A DNA stretch of 64,000 nt. Source: Agapetus fuscipes (lineage: Eukaryota > Arthropoda > Insecta > Trichoptera > Glossosomatidae). Positions 54,823 through 64,000 of the stretch are shown piece after piece (within the stretch, counting starts at the first letter, position 1; every line of letters begins with the position of its first letter). The translations under genes and the position numbers were made by a program. The notes beneath the pieces are model-generated. The model was not told the DNA's origin. It ran no database searches and saw only the letters and a program-made list of their open reading frames with translations. The DNA is taken from NCBI GenBank assembly GCA_951799405.1, contig OX637338.1, positions 9,486,001 through 9,550,000 of the forward strand. Reading direction: 5' to 3'.

Positions 54823-55046
54823 TTTGTCACTTAAACGATAAAATAATAAAATTATTTTATACAAAAAATTGGAATTGTAACAATCTGCCCCGCCGGGGAG
54901 GCGAGTTGTGACGGGGGTGGGGCAGGTTGTGATGAACGAAATACTTAACATAATTTAAAAAAAATTAAAAGACAATAAGAAAAAAATAAAAATAGTAATA
55001 ACTACTTAAATGTAAAATATCAGTAACAAAATGAACTACAAATATA

Positions 55047-55295
55047 TCGCACGCTTGATCATAAAGAGCAATAACTCAAAAAATAAGAATGTTGGGAAAT
55101 CACGTTTGAAGTTCAGACAACCAGTACAACTTGTATGGGATGAAAAAGGCGGCCGATGTTTTATCTCGGTCATATTCGTCCAAATTGAACAGCAGTCGCA
55201 TTCTACTTATTCTTCTCGAATTGTTCTTGCGTTTTATTACAAAATCTCGATTTTCCCAATTTTTGAGTTATTGCTCTTTATTATTAAACGTGCGA
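55047..55295. mobile_element. MITE family M1 copy
   Basis: The ends are TCGCACGCTTGATCATAAAG and CTTTATTATTAAACGTGCGA, with TA duplicated outside. The internal sequence is close to that of the 51.55-kb copy. Confidence 0.82.
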
Positions 55296-55309
55296 TATGT
55301 TTATCATAC

Positions 55310-55890
55310 ATTGTCGGGGTTATAGCCGCGGGGGCCAAAAGGGCTGATCTTTCTATCGTGTTTCGAATGCAACAACGTTGGTTCGATCCCCGCTGGGTCA
55401 CTTGACTTTAACTTTGACCCTGGTTCAACAGATGTTATTGGGTAATTATTATTTAATAATTCATTAATCTATAATCTTAGTTGCAAAGATATAATTATTC
55501 AAAGCTCTCAGATGTATGCCCACAAACAAACACGTGTAGTTCGCGCTTACAAATGCTGATTGTGTACTTACAAATCAAATCCAAACCTCAAATGAACATA
55601 AGCCCTGCAACTCTTGCCGACATTCCCTGAAACAGGGGTGACATTGGCAAAGTGAACCATTTTTTACAGTATGGGTGGTCAGCCTCATACCAACCTATAA
55701 GTCAAGGAATACGAGTATAATAAATAACATTTAAGTAAGTATAATACCTTTCTCTATTTATATAATAATTTATATTAATAATAAACAATAATGAATTATT
55801 AAATGATGATATTAATACCTGTTTCTGGCCAGGCAGAATAGGTTGGTGAATTGCATTCCTCTTAACAAATCTATTAAAAAAATATATATA
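55310..55890 (+). mobile_element. SINE family E copy split by repeat C
   Basis: The head at 55315 and B box GGTTCGATCCC at about 55380 are followed by a family C insertion. The 3' block CTGTTTCTGGCCAGGCAGAA resumes at 55820. Confidence 0.72.
55468..55707 (-). mobile_element. Repeat family C nested in SINE E
   Basis: A full unit on the minus strand, start at 55707 (CCTTGACTTATAGG). Confidence 0.85.
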
Positions 55891-55988
55891 TATATATATA
55901 TTTTCGGTTGGATAATTAGAATATATTTGGTAAAAACATTTTGTTTTTCTTCTTATCCATGTATCTTTTAAGGGGCATTTGGTCATGT

Positions 55989-56210
55989 GGACCGGTCCGT
56001 AGTCTAGTGGTAACACTTTGGACTAGTAAATGGAAGGTTATGGGTTCGAATCTAAGTGGAACACAAAAAATACCATTTATATATTCAAATATGCTCTTCG
56101 ATGGGTTGACAAATTTATAAATATTTACCAAAGACAGGTCACCAAAGGTACATCCAGCCTTATAGCAACTGAATCTTGCTTGAGAGTTGACCATAAGCTC
56201 GTAAAAAGTT
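55989..56210 (+). mobile_element. SINE family B (tRNA module and tail)
   Basis: GACCGGTCCGTAGTCTAGTG begins the head and GGGTTCGAATC forms the B box. The tail is present. It abuts a family A head. Confidence 0.78.
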
Positions 56211-57171
56211 TGGTCGATAGATCAGTTAGTAGAATGCTTACATTCCATGCCAAGAGCAAGGGTTCGATCCCCACCGAGGGTGTCAGAAATTATTTACCGT
56301 TTCTGTGTTAAAGTAAGTTTTTATATTAAGTTTAAGTAAGTTTGAGGCAAATGGTAAGATGACGAAAGAATTAGAGAAGCGTGCCAGCAAAGGAAGATGT
56401 GTGATAGGAGCGTTTGGTAGAATAGCGAAGAATAAAAGGATCCCAATGATAATGAAAATGGCGGTACACAATTGTATATTTTTGCGGACCCTGATGTATG
56501 GAAGCGAGTCATGGACGGTGAATGAAAGAGAAGTAAATCAGGTATGCACCGTAGAAATGGCTCATTTGAGAAGTATTGAGAGTATGAAGTATGAAAAACA
56601 CTGAAAGATAGAGTGAGAAACGAATGGGTTCTGAATGAATGCGGAGTAAAAGAAAGCGTGAAAGTTCAAAGAAGTGTGATGCGATGGTTTGGACATATTG
56701 CAAGGATGAATGAAGACCGACTGACAAAAAAGTGTATACAGGGAATGTTATAGGTAAGCGTGGAAGGGGAAGACCTAGGAAAGAATGAATTGATCAGATA
56801 AGTGAGATTGCGAATGAATGGAATCTACAGAGTGGAAACAAGAGAAGAGCGTGCATGAAAAGAGTGATGAAACTAGATGAGATGAAAGAAGTATGCAAGG
56901 AAAGAGTCAAGTGGAGGCACTTGTGTGGAGGTACCGGCCACCCCTAGAGGACTGGCATCAGGATACAAGACAAGACAAGACAAGTGTTAACTTTAAAACC
57001 TGAAATTAAATACCGGTAAAGTGTACTCAGCCTTCACAAGAAATGAAACTCCCACTTCAATAATTGAAAGAGATTGGTGCGAAGCCGGCCCCTTAACCGT
57101 AAAAATAAATACTACATGCGACCTCGTAGGCAAGGAGTTAGACTTTATGTGTAGCTTAGTTGCGGTTAACT
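56211..57171 (+). mobile_element. SINE family A copy split by an RTE insertion
   Basis: The head and first body part (56211-56311) and the remaining body (about 57015-57171) belong to one SINE. The RTE fragment between them is flanked by GTGTTAA on both sides (56305-56311, 56984-56990). Confidence 0.75.
56312..56983 (+). mobile_element. RTE LINE, 5'-truncated insertion
   Basis: It encodes NGKMTKELEKRASKGRCVIG, LMYGSESWTVNERE and a WRHLCGGTGHP-like end, homologous to the C-terminus of the 8.3-kb RTE, with frameshifts after about 56600. The 3' tail is (ACAAG)n, unlike the (ACAGTT)n of the other copy. Confidence 0.82.
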
Positions 57172-57796
57172 CCAAAAGTCTTTGCAGCTTGTCGGAGTAA
57201 CACCTTGGAAGTCTCGATCTCAGAAGCATTTTTATATGCTGTCAAAGAAGTTTCTAGTTTCGAACTAATTCGAAGAAATAAAAAAATAATTTCATTTAAT
57301 AACACTGTATAAATACCAAAATATGGCGTGCTTACTGTAAAAAATAATCTGTGTTATTGAAGGAATAGATTTGAAAAATTACAATAATACGTGTTGTGAC
57401 TGTCACAACTAGCCCCTTTCAAAGTGTCACAACACCCACCCGCCCATTTTGACATAAAATGGCCATGCAAGTAAATTGGTCGTATGTAAGTATTTTCTTT
57501 ATAGCAAATTGTATGGCCTACGTATATGATATTTCAATAAATAGACAAAGAAAACCCTATCTTGCATCGACAATACAATAGGAGACTTCGAATCACTGTT
57601 AAATAAGTTGGTCGAACACCTGAAACACAAACAAGTTTTGCAAAAAGAACCGTAGGATGCTGATGTTTTGACAGCAACTGGCGATACGGATTTCACACAC
57701 AATGACATACTTTCGGTGACGCTGACTCAAGAAATGCGAGTTTCAATAAATGCGTTGTAACAACCTGCCCCCGTCACAACATGCCCCACCCTCCCC

Positions 57797-58064
57797 TACT
57801 ATTTTGACCTGCCTACAAGTGTTGCAAATAAAATTATTAACTTTTCAAATTGTTTTGGTGAAACATTATTATGGAATTCCATTTTAAATACCTATTTGAT
57901 TAAAAAAATATAAATAATATTTTTTTAGAATACTAATAAAAAAACTTTGTTTTAATCCATTGTGAGTATTTATTTTTCGAATAAACGTTTTTCTACTCTT
58001 GGACAACTAACAAGTACCTACTAAATGGAACAGTTTTTTTTTTTTTTTTTTAATTTTTTTTTAT
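57797..58064. other. AT-rich DNA
   Basis: No gene or defined repeat was seen. Confidence 0.4.
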
Positions 58065-58497
58065 TAAGAAATCCTGTGCGGGAGACTCCCTACATTCTAA
58101 AGACTCTAGGGGTCTATGACACTTGTAGTGCCGCAGAGGTGTACGAACTTGGTCGTCGCTACAAAGCGCCAATACTCAAGCAAGACCCAGTTGCTGTAAG
58201 GCTGGATGGACCTTTGGTGACCGGTCATTGGTAAAGGTTTATGAATTTTTCAAGCTAGCGAAGAGCACATTCGAAATATAAATGGTATATATTTGTGCTC
58301 CGCCGGGATCCGAATCCACAACCTTCCATTTACGAGTCCGAAGTGCTATCACTATGGACTACGGACCGGTCCAAGATGCCAACGACACGCGGTGTACCTG
58401 AGCGGTTACCCATCCAAGTACTGTCCACGCCCAATGTTGCTTAACTTCGGTGATCTATGGGAACCGGTGCTTTCAACATGGTAACGTCGTTGACAAG
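58065..58497 (-). mobile_element. SINE family B, complete: 5S rRNA + tRNA + tail
   Basis: On the minus strand 58494-58378 is a nearly full-length 5S rRNA-like module of 117 nt (GTCAACGACGTTACCATGTT ... ACCGCGTGTCGTTGGC). A tRNA-like module follows (58369-58300), then the tail down to a poly-A/T run at 58027-58060. The 5S internal promoter words (AAGTTAAGCAAC, TACTTGGATGGG) are kept. Confidence 0.88.
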
Positions 58498-58560
58498 TAC
58501 ATTATAATGACTACTATTTACTATTTTGTTATTTATTTCATGGTCGTAGAAAAAGTATTG

Positions 58561-58681
58561 TATGCCACTGCACGTAATTAGTCTTTGTAACACTCTTGCT
58601 GTCTATTGTGCCATTCGGCTGCGCCTCATGGCACAAACTAGCACTCGTGTTACAAAGACTATCATTACCAGGCAGTGGCAT
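58561..58681. repeat. 121-bp imperfect palindrome
   Basis: TATGCCACTGC (58561) pairs with GCAGTGGCATA (ending 58682). AGTCTTTGTAACAC pairs with GTGTTACAAAGACT, and TTGTGCCAT with ATGGCACAA. The outer, middle and central stems make one long hairpin with small bulges. Confidence 0.7.
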
Positions 58682-58844
58682 AAATAACTATTATGAAGTA
58701 AACAACATAAAATTTGTTTTAAAAATAGAAAAATATTTCAACAATGAAAATGATTAGTTAACCCTTAACTTGACAGAGGAAAACATTCTTAATTTTTCAT
58801 TTCAAAACTATATTACGAGTACAAATAAAACCAATTATCAGGAA

Positions 58845-59045
58845 GCAGGGGTCACTCCTGCTTCAGGGAAGGTCGGTAAGAGTTGCAGGGCTTATGACCA
58901 TTTGAGAATTGGGTTTTTATATTGTAGGTCCACATGCGGCATGTGTGAGCGCGAAATTTTGCGTGTCTGCTTGTGGGAATGCATTTAATATGAATCTCAA
59001 ATGATACATATTATATCCTTGCAGCTTAGATTTAGATTTAGATCA
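58845..59045 (+). mobile_element. Repeat family C, 5'-truncated
   Basis: It begins within the CACTCCTGCTTCAGGGAAGG block and ends in CTTAGATTTAGATTTAGATC. Confidence 0.78.
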
Positions 59046-59179
59046 GGGACTTCTCCTTTCAGTGCGAGATTTGAGATTCTTTTCGCTTACTTAATTTTTC
59101 TACATCTATTTAATATTAAATTCTACAAATTCAACGACAATAAAGTTCTTAAATAAAAAAATATATAAATACATAATTT

Positions 59180-59248
59180 AAAAAAATCATCACACAAGAC
59201 CGCGGGCCGCACGTAATGGCGCCGCGGGCCGCGGGTTGGCCAGGCCTG
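59180..59248 (-). mobile_element. hAT-like terminal fragment
   Basis: On the minus strand CAGGCCTGGCCAACCCGCGG is a common hAT end. The other end was not found. Confidence 0.4.
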
Positions 59249-60311
59249 TTCTATACCCTTCTTGGGAAATTTTGATGCTAAAGTTGTAGAAAAAAACAAA
59301 ACTTTACCTAACATTAGGCAAGCTATAACCTTACAATATTTCACATGTAGCTACATATTTATAACATGACTTATAGTGAAGGAACATTTAATTGTGAACA
59401 ACTTGTTTCTAAAAAAAAATTATGTACCTATCTCAAACGGTTTAGATGTTGTAGGATTAATTGCTAACGCTTGAAACGGGCAAATTCGCTCAAATTCAAA
59501 ACTTCGGAGGGCTATAATTTGAGAACCGCTGGTCCTAATTTTTTTCTAAAGTGTGTTTTGAACTCAGAATGTAAGTTGGAATCCACATGATTTTTTTTTT
59601 TAAAATCATGATGCAACACCCATTGGGTGATTTGAAATGGAATGACCCTCTGGCCACATGCCCTGCCCACGACCACTTCTGCTTTGCCATTCTTTTGACT
59701 ATGTCAGTAACTCCCGATCTTCTACGTATTTCGGTAATACCCACATCTATAAGACCCCAAAACACTTAAAAAAGTACTTTGGGGTCTGTGGGTCATTAAT
59801 CTTGATATTAGCAGATAAAATAAACTTTATTATGTGATCTGTGCTTTAACGAATACCTGCAGCGAATTGAGGATGGAAATAAAAATGGAACTTCAAAATA
59901 AAATGGGTGCACGTCTTTCTAAAGCAGGATCTCAAACACGCGGCTCGTGGGCTTGATAGTATTCTTGAAAGTATCGATATTTTTTGGCCAACCGCGTTTC
60001 TTCACCACCTCCCCCCCCCCTTCCGTCAACAATTTAAAAAAAATCTTGAAAGTCAGTTTCTGTGGTCAGTTTTACACGACTTACAACAAAAGCATGCCTA
60101 ATTTTTTATTTGCGATATTGATTCGATATTGGACTACGTAGTAGCAATGAACAAAAAGATGACATTTGTTTTTTCGCACCAGGGCCTCCGGCTGACTGTA
60201 CCTATACTTGCTCCATTATGTATAATAATTACTCAAGCAAGATCATGGCGATAATCAACATAAAGTAATGAAGGCACTTAAATAAAATAACGTAGTTATA
60301 CCTTTCCTTCC
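59249..60311. other. AT-rich DNA with a small RTE remnant
   Basis: Apart from the RTE piece at 59620-59765 and a C-rich tract near 60010, nothing was recognised. Confidence 0.4.
59620..59765 (-). mobile_element. RTE-type LINE remnant
   Basis: The minus strand reads GITEIRRRSGVTDIVKRMAK and QKWSWAGHVAR, the C-terminal signature of RTE-like reverse transcriptases. It is a different lineage from the RTE at 8 kb. Confidence 0.65.
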
Positions 60312-60562
60312 TTGACTGATAGGTTGGTATGCGGCTGACCACCCATACTTTAAAAAATGGTTCACTTTGCCAATGTCACCCCAGCTTCAGGGAAGGTCGG
60401 CAAGAGTTGCAGGGCTTATGTTCATTTGAGATTGGGTTTTTTATATTGTAGGTCTACATGCGGCATGTGTAAGCGCGAAATTATGCATGTCTGCTTGTGG
60501 GAATGCATTTAATATGAATCTCAAATGATACATATCTTTGCAGCTTAGATTTAGATTTAGAT
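60312..60562 (+). mobile_element. Repeat family C copy
   Basis: A full unit from CCTTGACTGATAGG to CTTAGATTTAGATTTAGAT. Confidence 0.87.
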
Positions 60563-60666
60563 ACCTAATTTTAAAAATAATTTTAATATAACAAAATGAA
60601 TAGTAGGTACAAACTGTAAAAGAAAAATAATTAAGGATGCTACATACTAAATATAAAAATAAAGCT

Positions 60667-61096
60667 GTCATATTTCGCCACTGCTGAGAGAACTGCACTG
60701 GCTGAGGGTCCGAGAGAGGGTGGAATTTAAGTTGTGTCTCACTGTACATAGGGCCCTGAACGGCACTGCACCCCCATGTCTCGCTGAGCTATGCTCTGTC
60801 GATGGGACTTCAAAAAGACCACTACGCTCTGCCCTTACTGCTGTCAACAAGGTTATAGTGCCCAATAGAGCAAACACATCAAACTTTGCAGACAGAAGCT
60901 TTGCGGTGGCCGGGCCGGTGGCCTAGAACAATTTACCTATCGGTGTTCGCGCGAACCAGCCTACCACCACCTTCAGAAAGGAACTGAAGACACTACTTTT
61001 CTCGAGAAGCCATGGCGCCCTTGAGATGGTCCTGGACCATTAAATGGCGCCACAGGAAAGAAATCATCCATCATCATCATCATCATCATCATCATT
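60667..61096 (+). mobile_element. CR1/L2-like LINE 3' end with (ATC)n tail
   Basis: The plus strand reads RELHWLRVRERVEFKLCLTV, HRALNGTAPPCL, then ANTSNFADRSFAVAGPVAW, NNLPIGVRAN (after one in-frame TAG at 60924-60926) and FRKELKTLLF. This is the conserved reverse-transcriptase C-terminus of CR1/L2-type elements. It ends in (ATC)n at about 61066-61096. Confidence 0.78.
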
Positions 61097-62268
61097 AAAA
61101 AGTAGATATCTATTAATCTATATCTATACCTATATATATCTAACTTATATACCTACATAATATTATACTTACGTACATATTATCAACATTGTACATTGCT
61201 TACCTGTTCCTCATTTACAAATACGTTTTAAAAGTGAATAAGTACCATCCATAAATAAGTAGGTGTACCTACTATAATACTGCGTATTACCATCTGAGGC
61301 CTCAGTACAAGTGAGCAGTTTGGGTCATGGCCATTGTCCATTGACATTCAATTTTTAGATTAAAATCATTGTAAGATGTAACACTATTGCACAACTCAAT
61401 ACATACAACTTTTTCATATTCACTAAAGTGTAAGTTTTGATAATTAATAATTATTTCTTAGTTCAATAAGCAATTAGTAACTGTCCGAGTTGGATGTGTA
61501 AAGTTCTATATTCTGACTTATATCAGAAATATTCTTCTTATTTGAAATTTTCATTTGTCTGCCCTCTTAACTGCAAAAATAATAGTTTCCATAAGCCCCA
61601 TGCGAACTTTTCAAGGACAACACTGTAAGAAGTTGCACTATATGTGTAGCTAAGTTGTATTTCGTTGTGAGTTGAGTTGATCTTATCATTAGCAAGGCTT
61701 AATCAGTCTTCACAAAAAATGAGAACTTAATTCATTTGTATCAATCAACATCATTCGGCTATTCAAATGAATCCAACTTATATTCAACTATCCAACTTGC
61801 CTGTTAAGATAATACTGGAACCATAGGGATGGCATGTGGGCGCTCCCTTGTAAATCCGATATGATTACAACAATCATGTCGAAAATCCGTATTTTTGCGC
61901 AAAGCAGTCACATTTAGACCGCTGTACTAGCAACTGCTCCCGGTTTTTATCAAAATGCCTTATTTTTATGTTTTACCGTGTAAAAATAACAGTCAAAATA
62001 AGGAGTATAAGGATCATGGTATTATTTTTTTTCCGTTACAGTAATGAATTACACCCGCATTGCACATTTTAAATCGTTTTAAATATTTGAAGCATTTAAA
62101 TAATTGACGTTTGTCGTTTATTGCGTCAGTTTTGTGTACGGCATCGCTAGAGTTGTGCTGCGCGATAGTGTTCATCGAATGTCGATAGGTACCTCTGAAA
62201 TTTGTTACAAGAAAAGACAAAAACTACTTGTTAATTATATTATGTTTTTATTGTAACAATATACTTAA
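61097..62268. other. AT-rich DNA with scrambled SINE A pieces
   Basis: 61580-61656 contains GAAGTTGCACTATATGTG and other family A words out of their usual order. No gene was recognised. Confidence 0.4.
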
Positions 62269-62540
62269 CTAGCAGTACCCGGCGTGTTTCACTACGCCAT
62301 TTGGGCATGTGGTATCAATTTTTTTCTACAGATAAAAGAGGAAACAACAGGATCAAAAAAAAAAGTGTGCTAATCGGAATCAAGCTTCACACAATTTATC
62401 TCTAAGTTAATCTTCACGTTTTCTAAAAAAAAGGTCTAGGTACAACTGTTAAGCAGCAGAGCCAAGCATAGGGAAAATCGATTGCGGTGCTCCATTTATA
62501 TTTAAGATAAAAAAATCGGCTATGTAACGTCACTCATCTA

Positions 62541-62780
62541 ATCTATTCTAAGTTGCATGGATATAATTGTTACATTTGGAATTCACATTAAGTGCATGCC
62601 CACAAGCAGACACGTATAAGTTCACACTTGCACATTCTGCGTGTGAACCTACAACATAAAAACCCAAATCTCAAATGAACATACACCCTGCAACTCTTTG
62701 CTGACCTTCCCTGAAACAGGGGTGACATTGGCAGAGTGAATCATTTTCTATTTATAGTTGGTCAGATGCATATTGACCTA
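62541..62780 (-). mobile_element. Repeat family C copy in Helitron 2
   Basis: The same diverged start and position as the copy at 23030-23273 in Helitron 1. Confidence 0.78.
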
Positions 62781-63538
62781 TACAAGAAAAGAATATAAAC
62801 AATAAATTAAATTTTATAATCATACAATTAAAGAACTAATCTATAAAATTCACTATACTCTTTGAGCAAGGTGAAGAAATAAATGTATTCCAAACAATCA
62901 GGAATATTTTTCAATGTAACCGCACTGTGAAACGTATGCAGTTGGGCAAAATGCTTCATACAATATGATGCACTTAAGTGTTTTTTCAACTATCTCCATG
63001 AAAGTGTTTAATTTATGTTGAATTTTTGACTCCCTGTCTTGTCTTTATCCCGGCCAAGTGAATTCACATTTTTTCCCCACATTTAAAATGTGCTCTATCC
63101 ATTATTTCAATAAGTGAAAGTTTTAGGTAGTGCACACGGAACATTTTCTATTGACAACAAAATTGTAAGTCGCACGGCCGGGTTAGGTAAAAGGCAAACA
63201 TTTTGTTTATCTTGGTTGCTTTGGACCATTGTCACATACAAGAAAGACGTTTAAACGCCGAGAAAAAAACGATCTTTAAATTTGTGGTGAGTATATAATT
63301 TTACAGAAATGCGTTTTTTGAAAAAACAACTATATTATGTATATTTTAATTAAAAGTATGTTTCAATAAAAGGTTTTAATAATAATAATATATTTCAGTA
63401 TGGTCTTCTAGTTGTGACCTACGAACTTTCGTTTATCGTATTTTTTATAAGTGCGGGATATAAAAGCTTTCTTACATTTCTAAAATTCAACTTGGAATAC
63501 TTGAATAACATTTTTTAATTTGGAACTTTTGGGGTTGC

Positions 63539-64000
63539 CAGGGGTCGGCAACCTTTTGAGTCGGAAGAGCCAAAAATTACAATTTACAAATTTCAAAGTT
63601 TTTCCATGACTTATAGGTTGGTATGAGGCTGACCACCCATACTGTAAAAAATGGTTCACTTTGCCAATGTCGCCCCTGTTTCAGGGAAGGTCGGCAAGAG
63701 TTGCAGGGCTTATGTTCATTTAAGATTGGGTTTTTATATTGTAGTTCCACATGCGGTATGTGTGAGCGCGAAATTATGCGTGTCTGCTAATGGGAATGCA
63801 TTTGATGTGAATCTCAAATGATAAATATCTTATTTTGGATTTGGATTTGTAAAGAGCCACAAATGTTTTTTTGCCAACAATAAATAGCGTCGATGGGGCG
63901 GGGAGAGGGTGGGGGGTGAAAAGCGAGTACAAGTAGCGGAGAGATCGTTAATCGATTCAGAACGATTTAGTTTTTTTCGATCAGAAGTATAATTCTGTGT
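63539..64000 (-). mobile_element. hAT-type element in Helitron 2, partial
   Basis: It begins CAGGGGTCGGCAACCTTTTG at the position matching 22246 in Helitron 1 and is cut by the window end. Confidence 0.7.
63606..63850 (+). mobile_element. Repeat family C copy in the hAT of Helitron 2
   Basis: A nearly complete unit (ATGACTTATAGG ... TCTTATTTTGGATTTGGAT) at the place where Helitron 1 has an internally deleted copy (22019-22190). Confidence 0.8.

Larger units (their letters stand above)
54457..57796. mobile_element. TA-flanked DNA transposon with GGGGAGGGTGGGGC ends
   Basis: The left end GGGGAGGGTGGGGCGAGTTG and the right end CATGTTGTGAC-type (inverted, ending 57796) match at about 22 of 24 positions. 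TA lies outside both. Related GTTGTGAC/GTCACAAC words recur inward (54895-54940, 57405-57450). The TA target suggests a Tc1/mariner/pogo-type element. A degraded frame near 57510-57760 may be transposase residue. It carries at least eight later insertions. Confidence 0.7.
62269..64000 (-). mobile_element. Helitron, copy 2, running off the window
   Basis: The minus strand ends in CTAG (62272-62269) before a T, preceded by the same GGCGTAGTGAAACACGCC hairpin. It matches copy 1 (21066-23539) over the whole visible length, including the exon-like piece, the family C insertion and the hAT end. Its 5' end lies outside the window. Confidence 0.85.

Noticed and set aside
1..64000. CRISPR arrays or bacterial operon signals
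   Set aside because: The window is eukaryotic; no regular direct-repeat/spacer array is present. The regular arrays are the 92-bp and 24-bp tandem repeats already listed.

Overview
This is an arthropod nuclear genome window, almost certainly from an insect. It is AT-rich, its genes have spliceosomal introns, and it carries an Osiris/DUF1676 gene, a family typical of insects. Most of the DNA is made of nested transposable elements. The order cannot be fixed from the sequence alone.

Host genes I could assemble exon by exon: an Osiris-family gene (772-3213, minus); BCDIN3D RNA 5'-phosphate methyltransferase (7116-7841, plus); BAP18, a SANT-like chromatin subunit (13360-18150, minus, five exons), divergent from NUFIP1, a snoRNP assembly factor (18715-20420, plus); MED11, a Mediator head subunit (24290-25598, minus), divergent from RpL3 (26505-29060, plus, seven exons); slowmo/PRELID3, a mitochondrial PRELI-domain protein (38151-49300, plus, four exons); and a first coding exon of an unrecognised gene (52317-52432, plus). 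The genes are housekeeping functions with no shared pathway.

Mobile DNA: an RTE-clade LINE with a roughly 1000-codon frame (8.17-11.22 kb); two copies of one Helitron (21.07-23.54 kb and 62.27 kb to the window end) that both carry the same internal hAT element and SINE-like insertions; hAT elements with exact 8-bp target duplications (39.56-40.40 and 53.16-54.19 kb); a TA-flanked element with GGGGAGGGTGGGGC termini (54.46-57.80 kb) containing at least eight later insertions; and several MITE families.

Four short repeat families recur. Family A is a tRNA-headed SINE. Family B is a chimera of 5S rRNA and tRNA modules. Family C is a roughly 250-bp unit with a (TTAGAT)n-like end that is joined to RTE LINE 3' ends at some loci. 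Family E has a B-box and a conserved 3' block.

The most interesting system lies inside the 9.4-kb second intron of slowmo: a 6.4-kb DNA transposon (40474-46871) with matching ends and an AT target duplication. It encodes two convergent genes, a SWIM + YqaJ-type nuclease and a THAP + DDE (HARBI1/IS5-like) transposase. This architecture matches the ISL2EU type, and both spliced frames appear open.
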